A DNA stretch of 64,000 nucleotides from an uncultured Pelagimonas sp. (GCA_947497905.1 CANMIH010000006.1:146467-210466), one strand, 5' to 3'; counted from the first letter of the stretch, positions 1 through 9,465 are shown. Notes: generated from the sequence alone by a model not told the origin. Numbers and translations: made by a program.

Positions 1-627
1 CAGGTCCAGCCAGCCGCCGAAATACCCCTGCAGCGCACCCGCGATAATGCCGATCACCGAGGCACAGGCGGTCACGATCAGCGTGAACATGATCGATAGC
101 CGGAAACCATAGATAATCCGCGCCAGCACATCGCGTTTGGTGTCATCGGTGCCCAACCAGTTTTGCGCATTGGGTTCCAGCGGCGCGGCGCCGGGGCGAT
201 CCACTGGGGTGCTAAAGCTATAGGGGATCAGCGGCCACAGGGCCCAGCCGCGATCAAATCCCTCTGTTGAGGCGTCGAACTCTCCGGCGAGAACGGTCTC
301 GTGGATACCTTCCGGGTCATCAAAACAGTCTTCCAGCCCGCCTGTCACAATCAGGCATTTCACCTCGGGGTCGCGATAGGCGGCTTCGGTTTTGAAATCG
401 CCGCCAAAGGTCGTCTCGGGGTAGAAGTTGAAGATCGGCGTGTAGTAGTCGCCGCGATAGTTCACGAGGATCGGTTTGTCATTGGCCAGAAACTCAGCAA
501 ACAGCGAGAGACCAAAGAGCAGTGTAAAGATCCACAGCGACCACAGGGCGCGGCGGTTTTTCTTGAAGTTCTGCCAGCGGCGTTTGTTGAGCGGGGAGAG
601 CGCAAAGCGGGATCTGGTCTGTTCCAT
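1..627 (-). CDS. yejE: Peptide/microcin C-type ABC transporter permease YejE (partial)
   Basis: Inner-membrane permease subunit of a Yej-type (Dpp/Opp family) importer. The first 209 residues are present; the 3' part lies beyond the left edge. The basic N-terminus (RRWQNFKKNRRALWSLW) leads into a first membrane helix, followed by a long periplasmic stretch containing GWALWPLIPYS and a PNAQNWLGTDDTKRDVLARI motif typical of YejE/DppC permeases, then the start of the second helix. The ATG lies 4 bases after the yejB stop, so the gene is the third cistron of a yejA-yejB-yejE operon. An ATPase gene (yejF) would be expected outside the window. The family assignment is secure; the substrate (oligopeptides or microcin C-like compounds) is inferred from the family only. 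Confidence 0.9.
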   Translation of the reverse strand, partial: MEQTRSRFALSPLNKRRWQNFKKNRRALWSLWIFTLLFGLSLFAEFLANDKPILVNYRGDYYTPIFNFYPETTFGGDFKTEAAYRDPEVKCLIVTGGLEDCFDDPEGIHETVLAGEFDASTEGFDRGWALWPLIPYSFSTPVDRPGAAPLEPNAQNWLGTDDTKRDVLARIIYGFRLSIMFTLIVTACASVIGIIAGALQGYFGGWLDL

Positions 628-631
628 GGTC

Positions 632-1723
632 TCAACCCTCCCGCTTTTCAAAGTCGATGCGTGGATCGACCAGCACATACATCAGATCAGAAATGATCCC
701 CATCAGCAGCCCCAGCAGGCCAAAGGCAAAGAGCGTGCCAAAGATCACCGGATAGTCGCGCTGAACCGCCGCTTCGAACCCAAGTCGGCCCAAGCCATCC
801 AGCGAGAAAATGGTCTCGATAATAATCGAGCCGCCAAAGAACACGCCAATGAACACGCCGGGCAGGCCTGCGATGACAATCAGCATGGCATTGCGGAACA
901 CATGGCCATAGAGCACGGCCTTTTCGGACAGGCCCTTGGCGCGGGCGGTCATCACATAGTGTTTCTTAATCTCATCGAGAAAGCTGTTTTTGGTCAGCAG
1001 GGTCAATGTGGCAAAGGCCGAAATGGTTGAGGCCAGAACGGGCAGGGCGATGTGCCAGAAGTAATCGCCGATTTTGCCGATCAGGCTCAGATCCGCGAAA
1101 TTATCAGAGGTCAGACCACGCAATGGGAAGATCTGCCAATAGCTGCCCCCGGCGAAAAGCACGAGAAGCAGAATGGCGAACAGAAAGCCCGGAATTGAGT
1201 AAGCGGCGATAATCACTCCAGAGGTCCAGGTGTCAAAGTTCGACCCGTCGCGCACCGCCTTTTTGATGCCAAGAGGAATGGAGACCAGATAGGCGATCAG
1301 CGTCGACCAGAGACCCAGCGTGATTGAGACCGGCATTTTCTCAAGCACCAGGTCCACCACCGAGATCGAGCGGAAATAGCTCTCGCCAAAGTCGAACTGC
1401 ATGTATTTCCACATCATATTGAGGAAGCGTTCGAGCGGTGGCTTGTCAAAACCGAACTCTTTTTCAAGCTGTTCGATAAATTCGGGTGGCAGGCCACGCC
1501 CGCCGATGTAGTCCGAATCTCCGCCCCCGGTTTCCTCAATATCTCCGCCGCCGCCACCAGAGCCGGTAAAGCCCCCGGTGACGTCGCCCTGACCTTCGAT
1601 CTCAGCGATGATCTGTTCAATTGGGCCGCCGGGTACAAATTGCACCAGCGTAAAGTTGACGATCATGATGCCCAGCAGAGTCGGGATGATCAGCAACAGA
1701 CGGCGAAGGATATAGGCGCCCAT
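632..1723 (-). CDS. yejB: Peptide/microcin C-type ABC transporter permease YejB
   Basis: Inner-membrane permease, 363 aa, starting [19 protein letters not shown], which is characteristic of YejB/DppB proteins. The first helix is followed by a periplasmic loop and then the core permease domain; the cytoplasmic ATPase-contact loop reads [21 protein letters not shown]. The loop at about residues 44-80 is strikingly rich in Gly and acidic residues (runs of GGGGG and GGG). It sits in the same position as a shorter Gly-containing loop in E. coli YejB. One base separates its ATG from the yejA stop, indicating translational coupling. It should pair with YejE to form the channel. Confidence 0.93.
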   Translation of the reverse strand: MGAYILRRLLLIIPTLLGIMIVNFTLVQFVPGGPIEQIIAEIEGQGDVTGGFTGSGGGGGDIEETGGGDSDYIGGRGLPPEFIEQLEKEFGFDKPPLERFLNMMWKYMQFDFGESYFRSISVVDLVLEKMPVSITLGLWSTLIAYLVSIPLGIKKAVRDGSNFDTWTSGVIIAAYSIPGFLFAILLLVLFAGGSYWQIFPLRGLTSDNFADLSLIGKIGDYFWHIALPVLASTISAFATLTLLTKNSFLDEIKKHYVMTARAKGLSEKAVLYGHVFRNAMLIVIAGLPGVFIGVFFGGSIIIETIFSLDGLGRLGFEAAVQRDYPVIFGTLFAFGLLGLLMGIISDLMYVLVDPRIDFEKREG

Positions 1724-1724
1724 C

Positions 1725-3656
1725 TTAGTTCAGAACGCCTTCTGCTTTAAGCTTGGCTTCTTTCTCAGGGTTGATCCACCAGAAATCCAGCTGGCCCAAT
1801 CCATAGGGCGGCAGGGTCTCGGGGTGTTCATACATGTCGTAAGAGGACACCCAGTAATCTGCGATATGCCCGGTTGGAATGATGAAAAACTCGTGCCGCA
1901 TGGCGCGGTCCAGGGCCATCAGCGCGACATCGGTGGCATCCTGATCGGTGGTCAGGAACGAGGTGTTGATGATGTCATCCACCAAGGGGCTCGCCAGTCC
2001 GGCCGGGTTGAACAGGCTGAAGGCCGCTTCTTCCGATCCGTACATCTGCAGCAAGCCACCACCGGTTGACAAGAGCGGGCTATAGCGCGCGGTCCAGATC
2101 ATATCATAGTCCCGCTCACGACGGCGCAGCGTGTATTGCGAGGGGTCCACTTTTTCAAACGCGGCATCCACGCCGATCTGTTGCAGGTTCTGCACAAAGG
2201 TATCATGCATGCCTTCGACCGAAGAGGGGATGTTGCTGGGCAAAAGGAAGTTCAGCGACAGAGTTTCGCCCGCTGCATTGCGGCGCACGCCGTCGTCGCC
2301 AACGGTCCAACCCGCGCCTTCCAGCATCTTGGAGGCTTTGCGCAGGTTGCGGCGGTCGGCAAGGCGCTCTGGCTTGGATGTGTGGCTGACCCGGACCGGT
2401 TCATTCAGCAGATCATCAGGGACATCGGTTTCGAGCGACTGCAGGAATTCAAGCTCTGCCCCTTTGGGCACATCGTGGGCCTGAATATGCGTGCCTTCGC
2501 TGAAGGAGCTGTGCTGGGTATAGAGACCATACAGCAGCGATTCATTGGTCCATTCAAAGTTGAAGGCCAATGCGATGGCTTCACGCACGGTTTTGTCCTG
2601 AACCTGCGGCTTCGCTAGGTTGAAAACAAATCCTTCGGGTGTGGGCGGGCTGCCGTCGGGCAGTTCTTCCAGTTTGACGATGCCGTCGGTCACACGTGGA
2701 AAGTTATAGCTTGTGGCCCATTGTTTGGGGTCTGTTTCCGTACGGAATGTATATTCCCCGGCTTTGAACGCCTCAAACGAGGCGGTCTGATCCGCAAAAT
2801 ACTCAAGCTTGACCGTGTCATAGTTGTTGCGGCCGCGGTTATAGGGATGGTCAGTGCCCCAATAATCGTCGCGGCGCGTGTAAACGATCTGACGGTTGAT
2901 GTCGTAGCTTTCAAGCGTATAGGGCCCGGACCCGACGGCAACCTCAAGCCGGGGTTCATCCAACCGGCGGTTTTCCGGGTCCGCTTCGAACCACGCTTTT
3001 GAAAACACCACGGTGGAGCCCACGGTTTCGATCAAGGAGCGGCGGCTTTCCTCGGGGTTGAAGGTGAATTTCGCGGTGTAGTCGTCCAGTGCCTCGGCAC
3101 TTGTCACCATGCGGGACACGGCCGCGGCGTAAGACGGCAAGCCCTGCGTGATGAACAGTTTGTGGGAATAGACGAAATCATGCGCGGTCACAGGAGTGCC
3201 ATCTGAGAAGGTCACGTCCTTGCGCATGTTAAAAATCACCCAGTCGCGGTTGGCGGGGTATTCGATGCTTTCGCAGAGCACACAATAGTACTGGCCCACG
3301 GTGTCATCGGGGGATTGCAGGACACGGTCATAAAGAAGACCAGTCAATCCGCCCGAACGCCCTTTGCGCGAATAGGGGTTCATGCTGTCAAAGGTGCCTG
3401 TGGCCCCCATTGAAAACTCGCCGCCTTTGGGGGCGTCAGGGTTTACATAGTCCAGATGTGGAAAATCAGCGGCGTAGTCGAGATTGCCAAAGAAGGAATA
3501 GCCATGTGAGACTGTGGTCTCTTCCGCCAGAGTGGTGGTGGCCCAAAACGCCAATCCAAGAACAGCCAATGCCCCGGTTGCAACTGGGCGCGGATCCCAA
3601 GTTTGGCGCATCGACACAGCAGCGTGAGGGGTGGGGCGGGGCTTCAAGACAAACAT
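1725..3656 (-). CDS. yejA: Extracellular solute-binding protein, Yej/Opp family (YejA-like)
   Basis: Periplasmic binding protein of 643 aa (SBP family 5). A hydrophobic export segment lies at about residues 27-44, ending TTTLAEE. The mature part begins [31 protein letters not shown], as in YejA proteins, and includes [16 protein letters not shown] and [11 protein letters not shown] family motifs. The 3656 start has a good ribosome site (AGGGAG 6-11 bases upstream). An internal ATG at 3611 would give a more ordinary signal-peptide length but has no clear ribosome site. It is the first gene of the yejABE operon and delivers substrate, probably peptides, to YejB/YejE. A regulatory gene is not visible nearby. 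Confidence 0.9.
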   Translation of the reverse strand: MFVLKPRPTPHAAVSMRQTWDPRPVATGALAVLGLAFWATTTLAEETTVSHGYSFFGNLDYAADFPHLDYVNPDAPKGGEFSMGATGTFDSMNPYSRKGRSGGLTGLLYDRVLQSPDDTVGQYYCVLCESIEYPANRDWVIFNMRKDVTFSDGTPVTAHDFVYSHKLFITQGLPSYAAAVSRMVTSAEALDDYTAKFTFNPEESRRSLIETVGSTVVFSKAWFEADPENRRLDEPRLEVAVGSGPYTLESYDINRQIVYTRRDDYWGTDHPYNRGRNNYDTVKLEYFADQTASFEAFKAGEYTFRTETDPKQWATSYNFPRVTDGIVKLEELPDGSPPTPEGFVFNLAKPQVQDKTVREAIALAFNFEWTNESLLYGLYTQHSSFSEGTHIQAHDVPKGAELEFLQSLETDVPDDLLNEPVRVSHTSKPERLADRRNLRKASKMLEGAGWTVGDDGVRRNAAGETLSLNFLLPSNIPSSVEGMHDTFVQNLQQIGVDAAFEKVDPSQYTLRRRERDYDMIWTARYSPLLSTGGGLLQMYGSEEAAFSLFNPAGLASPLVDDIINTSFLTTDQDATDVALMALDRAMRHEFFIIPTGHIADYWVSSYDMYEHPETLPPYGLGQLDFWWINPEKEAKLKAEGVLN

Positions 3657-3796
3657 GGGCTCTCCCTAATACGACCAGACCTTGGTCAATTCACCTTCAT
3701 TAAGGTTAATTAAAAGCTAAGGGCAGGCAAGTGTCAGTTTCAACCTATGAAACCTTCAAGTTGCAGTGATCCGCCCACTTCCCGCAAGAAATGGCA

Positions 3797-3830
3797 TAAA
3801 AAAAGCCGCCCTTCCAGTGGAAGGACGGCT
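3797..3830 (-). terminator. Rho-independent terminator of cytochrome c gene
   Basis: On the minus strand an AGCCGTCCTTCC / GGAAGGGCGGCT hairpin (12-bp arms with one mismatch, 3-base loop) is followed by seven T residues. It lies 24 bases past the cytochrome stop codon. Confidence 0.88.
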
Positions 3831-3853
3831 CAAAATGTTTTGATTGTCGGAGC

Positions 3854-4372
3854 TTAGCCGCCGATGGTTGCCAGATAGGCAATCAGGTTGGCGCGATCGG
3901 TGGGCTTGGCCAGACCTTTAAAGCTCATGCTGGTGCCCGGTGCGGTTTTCTTGGGGCTTTCCAAGAAGGCGTTAAGCGCTTCTGGGGTCCAGGCATCGCC
4001 AAGCTGTGCAAGCGCGCCGGAGTACTTAAAGCCGTCAACACCGCCAATCGGGCGGTCAACTACGCCATACAGGAAAGGACCGGTGCCGTTTGCACCGTCT
4101 TCCAGCTTGTGGCAGGCGCCACATTTCTTGAAGACTTTTTCGCCTTTGCCAGCGTCTGCTGCGGCATAGAGCTCTGCAAAGTCCGGGCCTTCGTCAACTT
4201 CGGCCACGTCGTCGTGCCCGGTGTCGATGATGTAGGCCGCCTTGTGCTCGCCGCCGTGACCGCCACCGCCGGTGTGATACAGGGTTTCAGCACCCCATTT
4301 GCCCAACAAGAAAATCAGCAGCGATCCACAGACGCCGCCTAGGATCTTGGTGAATGTCATCGTGTCCAACAT
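3854..4372 (-). CDS. cycY: Membrane-anchored cytochrome c (cytochrome c_y type)
   Basis: Electron carrier of 172 aa that stays tethered to the inner membrane and passes electrons from the bc1 complex to terminal oxidase. The N-terminus MLDTMTFTK followed by an uncleaved hydrophobic anchor (about residues 9-25) closely resembles Rhodobacter cytochrome c_y. A His/Gly/acidic linker joins the anchor to a class I cytochrome domain with heme motif CGACH (84-88) and a Met ligand near SMSFKGL. The gene is monocistronic, with its own terminator, and is divergent from the prephenate dehydratase gene. An AGGG ribosome site supports the first ATG. The symbol follows Rhodobacter usage; cycM is an alternative name. 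Confidence 0.88.
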   Translation of the reverse strand: MLDTMTFTKILGGVCGSLLIFLLGKWGAETLYHTGGGGHGGEHKAAYIIDTGHDDVAEVDEGPDFAELYAAADAGKGEKVFKKCGACHKLEDGANGTGPFLYGVVDRPIGGVDGFKYSGALAQLGDAWTPEALNAFLESPKKTAPGTSMSFKGLAKPTDRANLIAYLATIGG

Positions 4373-4494
4373 TTGGGTGCCCTGTTCGTCAGTCGCCTAT
4401 TCGTCGGCGCGTGTCTATTGCTTCCCTTCGCACAAGGCAAGGTGTAGAAGGCGCGACCAAACGCCCGCCCCCGGCGGAAGTGGAAGGATCGATT

Positions 4495-5328
4495 ATGACA
4501 CAGCGGATTGCATTTCAGGGCGAACTTGGCGCCTATTCCCACGAAGCCTGCTTTAACAAGCATCCCGAGATGGAGCCGCTGCCCTGTCGCACCTTTGAAG
4601 ATGTCTTTGCCGCGATGGCCTCAAAGGAGGCGGATCTTGCGATGATTCCAGTTGAAAACACGACATATGGACGTGTTGCCGATATTCACCGGATGCTACC
4701 AGAAAGCGGGTTGCACATCGTTGATGAGGCCTTTGTCCGGGTGCACATCAATCTGCTTGCGGTGCCCGGCGCCAAACTTGACGACATCGAAGAGGCGCAT
4801 TCGCATCTGGTTTTGCTGCCACAATGTGAGACATTTTTACGAGAAAATGGGATTCGCGGGCGCGTCAGCTCGGATAATGCCCGCGCCGCAAGGGAAGTGT
4901 CGCAACGCGGGGACCCGAAAGTCGCGGCATTGGCCAGTGAACTCGCGGGTGAAATCTATGGTCTGGAGGTGCTTGCCCGCCACATCGAGGATCAGGGCAA
5001 CAACACCACCCGATTCCTTGTGATGTCGCGCGACGCGGACCAAAGCCGTCGCGGCGACGCGGGCATGATGACAAGCTTTGTCTTCCAAGTGCGCAACATT
5101 CCGGCCGCCTTGTACAAAGCGATGGGCGGATTTGCCACCAATGGTGTGAACATGACCAAGCTGGAAAGCTATATGGTGGGCGGGTCGTTCACCGCCACAC
5201 AGTTTTATGCCGACATCGAGGGACACCCCGATGACCCTTCGGTTCAGCTTGCCCTGGAAGAGCTTGGATACTTCACCGACAAGCTTGATATTCTTGGGGT
5301 TTACCCGCGCGACGCACGCCGCGATTGA
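4495..5328 (+). CDS. pheA: Prephenate dehydratase
   Basis: Converts prephenate to phenylpyruvate in phenylalanine synthesis (cytosol). The 277-aa product starts MTQRIAFQGELGAYSHEA, with a GGAAGG ribosome site; the reading frame stays open upstream to 4354 but that extension has no family similarity and overlaps the divergent promoter area. The catalytic Thr-Arg-Phe motif is present in NNTTRFLVM. A C-terminal ACT regulatory domain follows (VRNIPAALYKAMGGFATNGVNMTKLES), so phenylalanine feedback is likely. The usual ESRP motif appears as ESYM. There is no chorismate mutase domain. The gene ends exactly where the convergent alkyltransferase gene ends (adjacent stop codons). Confidence 0.95.
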   Translation: MTQRIAFQGELGAYSHEACFNKHPEMEPLPCRTFEDVFAAMASKEADLAMIPVENTTYGRVADIHRMLPESGLHIVDEAFVRVHINLLAVPGAKLDDIEEAHSHLVLLPQCETFLRENGIRGRVSSDNARAAREVSQRGDPKVAALASELAGEIYGLEVLARHIEDQGNNTTRFLVMSRDADQSRRGDAGMMTSFVFQVRNIPAALYKAMGGFATNGVNMTKLESYMVGGSFTATQFYADIEGHPDDPSVQLALEELGYFTDKLDILGVYPRDARRD

Positions 5329-5781
5329 TCAGATAAGCAAGCCTGCGGCGCCCTCGTGCCGCAGCAACCAGACCTTGGTTTCAATTCCTGTACCTCCAGA
5401 AAACCCTCCTAGCCCTGAGGCCGAGAGCACGCGGTGACAGGGAATGATAACGGGAATGGGATTGGCCCCACATCCTTGCCCAATGGCCTGGGCCGGTGCA
5501 CCCAGTTGCCGGGCGATGTCGCCATATTCGACGGTGTCACCAAAAGGGATGGCATACATGGCATCGCAGATTTTCTTCTGAAATTCACTGCCTTTAACCT
5601 CAAGCGGCAGATCAAATTCCGTAAGCGTCCCTTCGAAATAGGCACGAAGTTGGGAGGCGGCTTCACCAAGCAACGGGGTGTCGTCTGACCGACCTCGCCC
5701 CCAGGTCAGTCGGGTGATGGCTTCGCCTTCTTGTGTGACATGGATCGGGCCAGTGGGCGTATCGAGTGTGGTTTGAAACAT
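5329..5781 (-). CDS. ogt: Methylated-DNA--protein-cysteine methyltransferase
   Basis: Suicide DNA-repair enzyme that transfers alkyl groups from O6-alkylguanine to its own cysteine. The 150-aa protein has the short N-terminal domain and the DNA-binding/active-site domain with the signature IPCHRVL; the acceptor is Cys115. The upstream helix-turn-helix region (GDTVEYGDIARQLGAPAQAIGQGCGANP) is intact, with the Arg finger position occupied by Gln-Gly-Cys rather than the usual R-A-V. There is no Ada AraC domain, so Ogt-type is the best label. Convergent with pheA, no overlap, and divergent from the membrane protein gene at 5891. Confidence 0.93.
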   Translation of the reverse strand: MFQTTLDTPTGPIHVTQEGEAITRLTWGRGRSDDTPLLGEAASQLRAYFEGTLTEFDLPLEVKGSEFQKKICDAMYAIPFGDTVEYGDIARQLGAPAQAIGQGCGANPIPVIIPCHRVLSASGLGGFSGGTGIETKVWLLRHEGAAGLLI

Positions 5782-5890
5782 GGCGATACCCTACTGCGAC
5801 GGGGCCTGTGAGCAACCCGGATCTTGCGCCTTGCCCTTCCCACCGAAGCCATTTCGGCCTATGTGGTGGCGAAACAGCAAGGGGATCATC

Positions 5891-6370
5891 ATGGCACAAC
5901 AGGAATTGGCGCGGATCACCGTCTCAGGCGGACGTCGGGTGATTGGTGTGGGTGCGATGATGCTCTTGGGGTCGATGATGGTCTATCTGGCGATTGCCGC
6001 CCCTCCGGCTCATATCTTCTGGACCGGGTTCTTGATCGGCTTTGGCGTGCTTGCGATCTGGGTGTCCCAGGTGATGTGGCGCGCGACGCAGCGTGATGTC
6101 ATTCTGACCGAAGAGGGGTTGGTGGACAGCGCAGGCGAAGTGATGGCCACCATGGATCAGATCGAGCGGGTCGAGCGCGGCGCCTTTACAGCGAAACCCT
6201 CAAACGGGTTTGTGGTGATCCTGAAGGAAAAAGCGCCGCGCGCTTGGTATCCGGGTATCTGGTGGCGCATGGGCCGTCGCTTGGCTGTGGGGGGCGTGAC
6301 CGCGGGCTCGCAGACCCGACCCGTCGCAGACATCCTGTCGTTCAAATTGACCGATCGGGACAAAACCTAA
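5891..6370 (+). CDS. Small two-helix membrane protein, function unknown
   Basis: A 159-aa protein starting MAQQELARITVSGG at an ATG with an AAGGGG ribosome site; the open frame upstream to 5780 overlaps ogt and is unlikely to be translated. Two hydrophobic segments (about residues 17-36 and 41-60) are followed by a soluble domain, VILTEEGLVDSAGEVMAT...., whose strand-rich pattern resembles bacterial PH-like domains found in small membrane proteins; that comparison is an impression only. Single-gene unit ending in a strong terminator. I cannot assign a role. Confidence 0.75.
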   Translation: MAQQELARITVSGGRRVIGVGAMMLLGSMMVYLAIAAPPAHIFWTGFLIGFGVLAIWVSQVMWRATQRDVILTEEGLVDSAGEVMATMDQIERVERGAFTAKPSNGFVVILKEKAPRAWYPGIWWRMGRRLAVGGVTAGSQTRPVADILSFKLTDRDKT

Positions 6371-6373
6371 TAG

Positions 6374-6401
6374 AAAAGGCCGCGTTTAAGCGGCCTTTTT
6401 T
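6374..6401. terminator. Bidirectional rho-independent terminator
   Basis: AAAAGGCCGC / GCGGCCTTTTTT with a 6-base loop. It is flanked by an A-run and a T-run and so can serve both the membrane protein gene (+) and the TadE-like gene (-) that converge here. Confidence 0.85.
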
Positions 6402-6411
6402 GTGGGGTGGT

Positions 6412-6948
6412 CTATCCAAGCACAAGCTGAGGCGCAAAGCGCGGGCGCGTAAAGCTATAGGTGTGGATATCAAACTCGCTCAGCCCGACCTCGAAGATCG
6501 GTGCATAGCTGTCCCAGGTTTCGACAAGGATCAGCTGATCTCCGGGCAAGCCGGCGGGCAGGCGGGTGCGATAGTCGGACATATCACCCTGCGCCATCTG
6601 GCTTGCGGCTCCTCGGGCTTCTGACCATTCAAGCTCCCAGCCAGCGTCGCTGTCATAGGACACAACGGTAACCCGCAATGCGGTGTCGTCGGCGTTGTTC
6701 AACAGTTCAAGCAGGCTATGGCTGTTGTCGAGGTAATCGTCCGTGATCGGCTGTGTTTCACGTGAGAGCATATCGCCAATGGCGTAATTCGCTTTCTGGT
6801 GCGCGCTATATTGCTGGAACACGTCGAAATAGATCCAGGCCGCTGCAAAGATCCAAAGCAGGACCGGCAGGACAATCAGGATTTCAAGCGTGATATAGCC
6901 ATCGGTGTCTTTGCGGAACCGCTGGAGGCGAGTGAAAGGGGTAAACAT
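6412..6948 (-). CDS. TadE-like membrane-anchored pseudopilin-type protein (triad A, gene 3)
   Basis: A 178-aa protein with a basic N-terminus, the D-x-x-G-x-x-x-x-E signature of TadE-like proteins (DTDGYITLE, residues 14-22) and one membrane helix (about 21-42), with the remainder predicted outside the cytoplasm. The C-terminus FTRPRFAPQLVLG is nearly identical in pattern to the end of the 13675-14229 product, so the two are paralogues. AAGGAGA precedes the ATG. It is the last gene of a three-gene minus-strand unit (TadG, TadE, TadE). In Tad systems such minor pilin-like proteins take part in surface fibre assembly, but no other Tad machinery is present in this window, so the role here is inferred. 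Confidence 0.85.
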   Translation of the reverse strand: MFTPFTRLQRFRKDTDGYITLEILIVLPVLLWIFAAAWIYFDVFQQYSAHQKANYAIGDMLSRETQPITDDYLDNSHSLLELLNNADDTALRVTVVSYDSDAGWELEWSEARGAASQMAQGDMSDYRTRLPAGLPGDQLILVETWDSYAPIFEVGLSEFDIHTYSFTRPRFAPQLVLG

Positions 6949-6959
6949 CTGCGGTCTCC

Positions 6960-7493
6960 TTACGATTGCGGTTCGTTGACAAAGGCGGAGGTTGCGACCA
7001 GCGCGGTGTAGCCGTTTTCATCTTTCGCAAGGCTGGAGCTCAGGGTGCCTGCGGGAGTGATTGGGCGGTATTTGTAACACGCCCGCACCAGCATCATCTC
7101 GTTGGACCCACCATGGGTGAAGTTGCGGTTAGGTGTCACCTGTTCAGTCGTATCCACGCAATCCGCAGTACGCGACGGGGCGGTATAGGCCCACATATCA
7201 AGCGGCAAAAGTTCGAGATGGAGCCGTTCCATGCAATCGGGCAGGGCGCCCGCCTGATCACAGATGGTTTGTTTCAGCCCGGCATGGTCTGAGGTGTTGC
7301 CAAGTCGTACTTGACGGACGGCCACATCCAATGAGCGTTCCAACACGGTATGACGCACTGTGACGGTGCCCAGTTCGACGGTGCTCAGGATCAGGCCGAT
7401 CAGGACCGGGCTCCAGAGCGCGAAAGGCACCACGGCGGATCCGGTTTCGTCCTTGGAAAACCCCGTCAGGCGGGAAAGAGAAGCGCGGATCAT
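6960..7493 (-). CDS. TadE-like membrane-anchored protein (triad A, gene 2)
   Basis: A 177-aa protein with a DETGSAVVPF N-terminal signature and one membrane helix at about residues 21-40, followed by a segment RHTVLERSLDVAVRQVRLGNTSDH that matches the paralogue at 13133-13669 (RHTMLERGVDLVTREIRLATG). Cysteines near CDQAGALPDC and YKYRPITP features are shared with that paralogue. The start overlaps the preceding TadG stop as ATGA, indicating translational coupling; the following TadE gene begins 11 bases after its stop. Likely exported and anchored by its N-terminus; biochemical function not established. Confidence 0.85.
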   Translation of the reverse strand: MIRASLSRLTGFSKDETGSAVVPFALWSPVLIGLILSTVELGTVTVRHTVLERSLDVAVRQVRLGNTSDHAGLKQTICDQAGALPDCMERLHLELLPLDMWAYTAPSRTADCVDTTEQVTPNRNFTHGGSNEMMLVRACYKYRPITPAGTLSSSLAKDENGYTALVATSAFVNEPQS

Positions 7494-9109
7494 TGGGTCA
7501 ACCTCAACTGTTGCAACGAACGCGCAATTGCGTTGAAGGTCTCTTCAAGTTCGCTGCCGGTTACATCAAAATAATGGGCCGGGGAGGAGGCACAGTCATG
7601 CATGGCATCCAATCCACGCTGGGGCGCCTCAACCCCGATGGCATAGACAACAATGCTGTTGTCGCGCGCGGCCTGACACACATTGGACAGCTGGCTGTCT
7701 GCCAGATTGCCATCCACAGTGGCCTCATAGCCGTAATAATAATCGCGATAGGTGTTATAAGACACGCGCCCGTCACGATAGGGTTCGTAATAGAATTTCG
7801 AGGCGACGGCGCGGGTCCCAAACCGGGCATATACCTCAGCATAGGTCATCTGGCGTGCGCGGTTGCCCCCATCGGGGGAAGACCGGTACCGGTCCCGGCG
7901 CAGCTGGTAATAGCTGTTGGAGCTGACGCGTACCGAAAAGCGATCATCACTGGCATTTGAGTTGTTGCGCTCATCGATCCAGATGTCTGACAGACCGGCC
8001 TTCTTTGAGCTTTTCAGATCGTATTGCGTGGTGTTCTGACCGTCGGTCATCACCACGACAAACTTCAAGGTCTCGCCGTCGCTATAGGCCGCGGGGCGAA
8101 TACCAAGGCTGCCATCGACGTGCCCATCGGCGGCCAAAGCGCTGACAACGGGTTGAGCCGAGGGGTCAAGTAGGGCCGCGCCCCATTTCATGCCGAGGTC
8201 GATTGCGGTGTTGCCGCCAGCCGTGAGGCTCGCGATATGGGCTTTGAGGGCATCAGCGTCCGAACTGTGCGCCATAATCGCCGCTGTTTGTCCGGTCTGG
8301 CACCAGGGGCGCGAGATCGATGTGCTGCTTGTGCTGGTGGAATAGGGGTCAAAATGCGCGATCTTGGCAAGCTCTACGTCGGGATCAACGGCAGTGCTGT
8401 TGTAATCGGCGGGGGCAAAAGTCGCGCAGTTGGAATAGTCCTGGTAGTCTTCCAGCGTGTACTGAGCCGCGAGAATGTCACCCATATTCACGGTCGCATT
8501 ATAGGGGACAACCGAAACGGTGGTCAGCCCACCGGCATCAGGACCCAGCATCAGATCGACAAAGGTGTTTGCGGCGTCTTTCATCTGGGTGAGCTTCGCG
8601 CCGCTCATCGAGCCCGAAATATCCAGAACCAGCGACACCTCAATTTTGTTGAGCCCGTGTTCGGCGGTGGCCGCACCTAGCGCCTGAAGCGTGTCGACGC
8701 CCAAAAGGCCCAGGAAGTTGGCCTGCATCTGCAGCGACCCTTCCGCGGTCACACTTTTATAGTTCAGGCGGTCTTCGACGGTCACGTCATCCAATGCGTC
8801 AGACATGCCCATGGCGCGGAAATATTCCTCGACCATCGATTGCGGATCGGTCTCATGATCGAGATTGGCCGCCGCCAGCACGGCGCGATCCAATGTGTTC
8901 TGCACTTTGTTACGTTGCAATTCGGCGTGGATGAGGTCGATGCCGATCCCACCGAAAACCATCATGATCAGCGAACCCGCGACGGCAACATAAGACATGC
9001 TGCCGGTTTGATCCGCAGAGAATCGGTGCATCCAGCTTGCGTGTGCAGGGGCGTTTTTGTGGGTGCTGCCAAAATTGGCTGCCCGCAGATTTTTAAATAC
9101 ATTCAACAT
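7490..9109 (-). CDS. TadG-like protein with von Willebrand factor A domain (triad A, gene 1)
   Basis: A 539-aa protein with an N-terminal TadG-type membrane segment (about residues 34-55; DQTGSMSYVAVAG then LIMMVFGGIGIDL) and a long extracytoplasmic von Willebrand A domain. The metal-site motif DISGSMSGAK is intact, followed by the second site in a Thr-containing NTAIDLGMKWG loop and VVMTDGQNTTQYDL. The chosen ATG has GGAAGGTGG just upstream; an earlier ATG at 9124 in the same frame lies beside a hairpin (9126-9141). Closely related along most of its length to the product of 11379-13136. Potential role in adhesion or surface assembly is inferred from the domains. Confidence 0.87.
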   Translation of the reverse strand: MLNVFKNLRAANFGSTHKNAPAHASWMHRFSADQTGSMSYVAVAGSLIMMVFGGIGIDLIHAELQRNKVQNTLDRAVLAAANLDHETDPQSMVEEYFRAMGMSDALDDVTVEDRLNYKSVTAEGSLQMQANFLGLLGVDTLQALGAATAEHGLNKIEVSLVLDISGSMSGAKLTQMKDAANTFVDLMLGPDAGGLTTVSVVPYNATVNMGDILAAQYTLEDYQDYSNCATFAPADYNSTAVDPDVELAKIAHFDPYSTSTSSTSISRPWCQTGQTAAIMAHSSDADALKAHIASLTAGGNTAIDLGMKWGAALLDPSAQPVVSALAADGHVDGSLGIRPAAYSDGETLKFVVVMTDGQNTTQYDLKSSKKAGLSDIWIDERNNSNASDDRFSVRVSSNSYYQLRRDRYRSSPDGGNRARQMTYAEVYARFGTRAVASKFYYEPYRDGRVSYNTYRDYYYGYEATVDGNLADSQLSNVCQAARDNSIVVYAIGVEAPQRGLDAMHDCASSPAHYFDVTGSELEETFNAIARSLQQLRLTQ

Positions 9110-9465
9110 TCGGCCACCTTCCATCGAGGGGATGACCCCTCTCGTACGCTCCCAACACCTAATTCTTGGGTAAAAATATGCAGGATCATGATGGCTGAAT
9201 TTGGGCGGTTTGATCCGTAATTGCCTTTAATTTTAAGGGAATTTCGCGCAAATCGCGGATGAATCGGAGAACTGTTTCCTTGCGGTGGACAGTGGCCGCC
9301 TTGCGTTTGTGAGCGACTGACACATCCCGACTCATCATTTGACTATTTTTTGTGCAGAAAATGGTGGGGCTTAAAGTTGTATCGCGTTAACCTATTTCTC
9401 ACAGAGGAGTGCCTAGCGTGGCCGGGCCCTCTGATTTTGAAAGGGCCACAACCAAAGAGGTACGC
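9110..9465. promoter_or_regulatory. Divergent control region between TadG triad A and the dehydrogenase
   Basis: This 356-bp gap must carry both divergent promoters. Visible elements: a GAGGGG/CCCCTC hairpin with a 4-base loop (9126-9141) in the TadG leader just before its ribosome site; an AT-rich near-palindrome CCTTTAATTTTAAGG at about 9223-9237; and, in the dehydrogenase leader, two stems that cannot form together, GTGGCC (9418-9423) with GGCCAC (9444-9449) and GGCCCT (9425-9430) with AGGGCC (9442-9447). No convincing -35/-10 pair or protein-coding frame was found. Confidence 0.5.

Noticed and set aside
8840-9220. Frame covering the start of TadG copy A on the opposite strand
   Set aside because: Shadow frame; no ribosome site or similarity.
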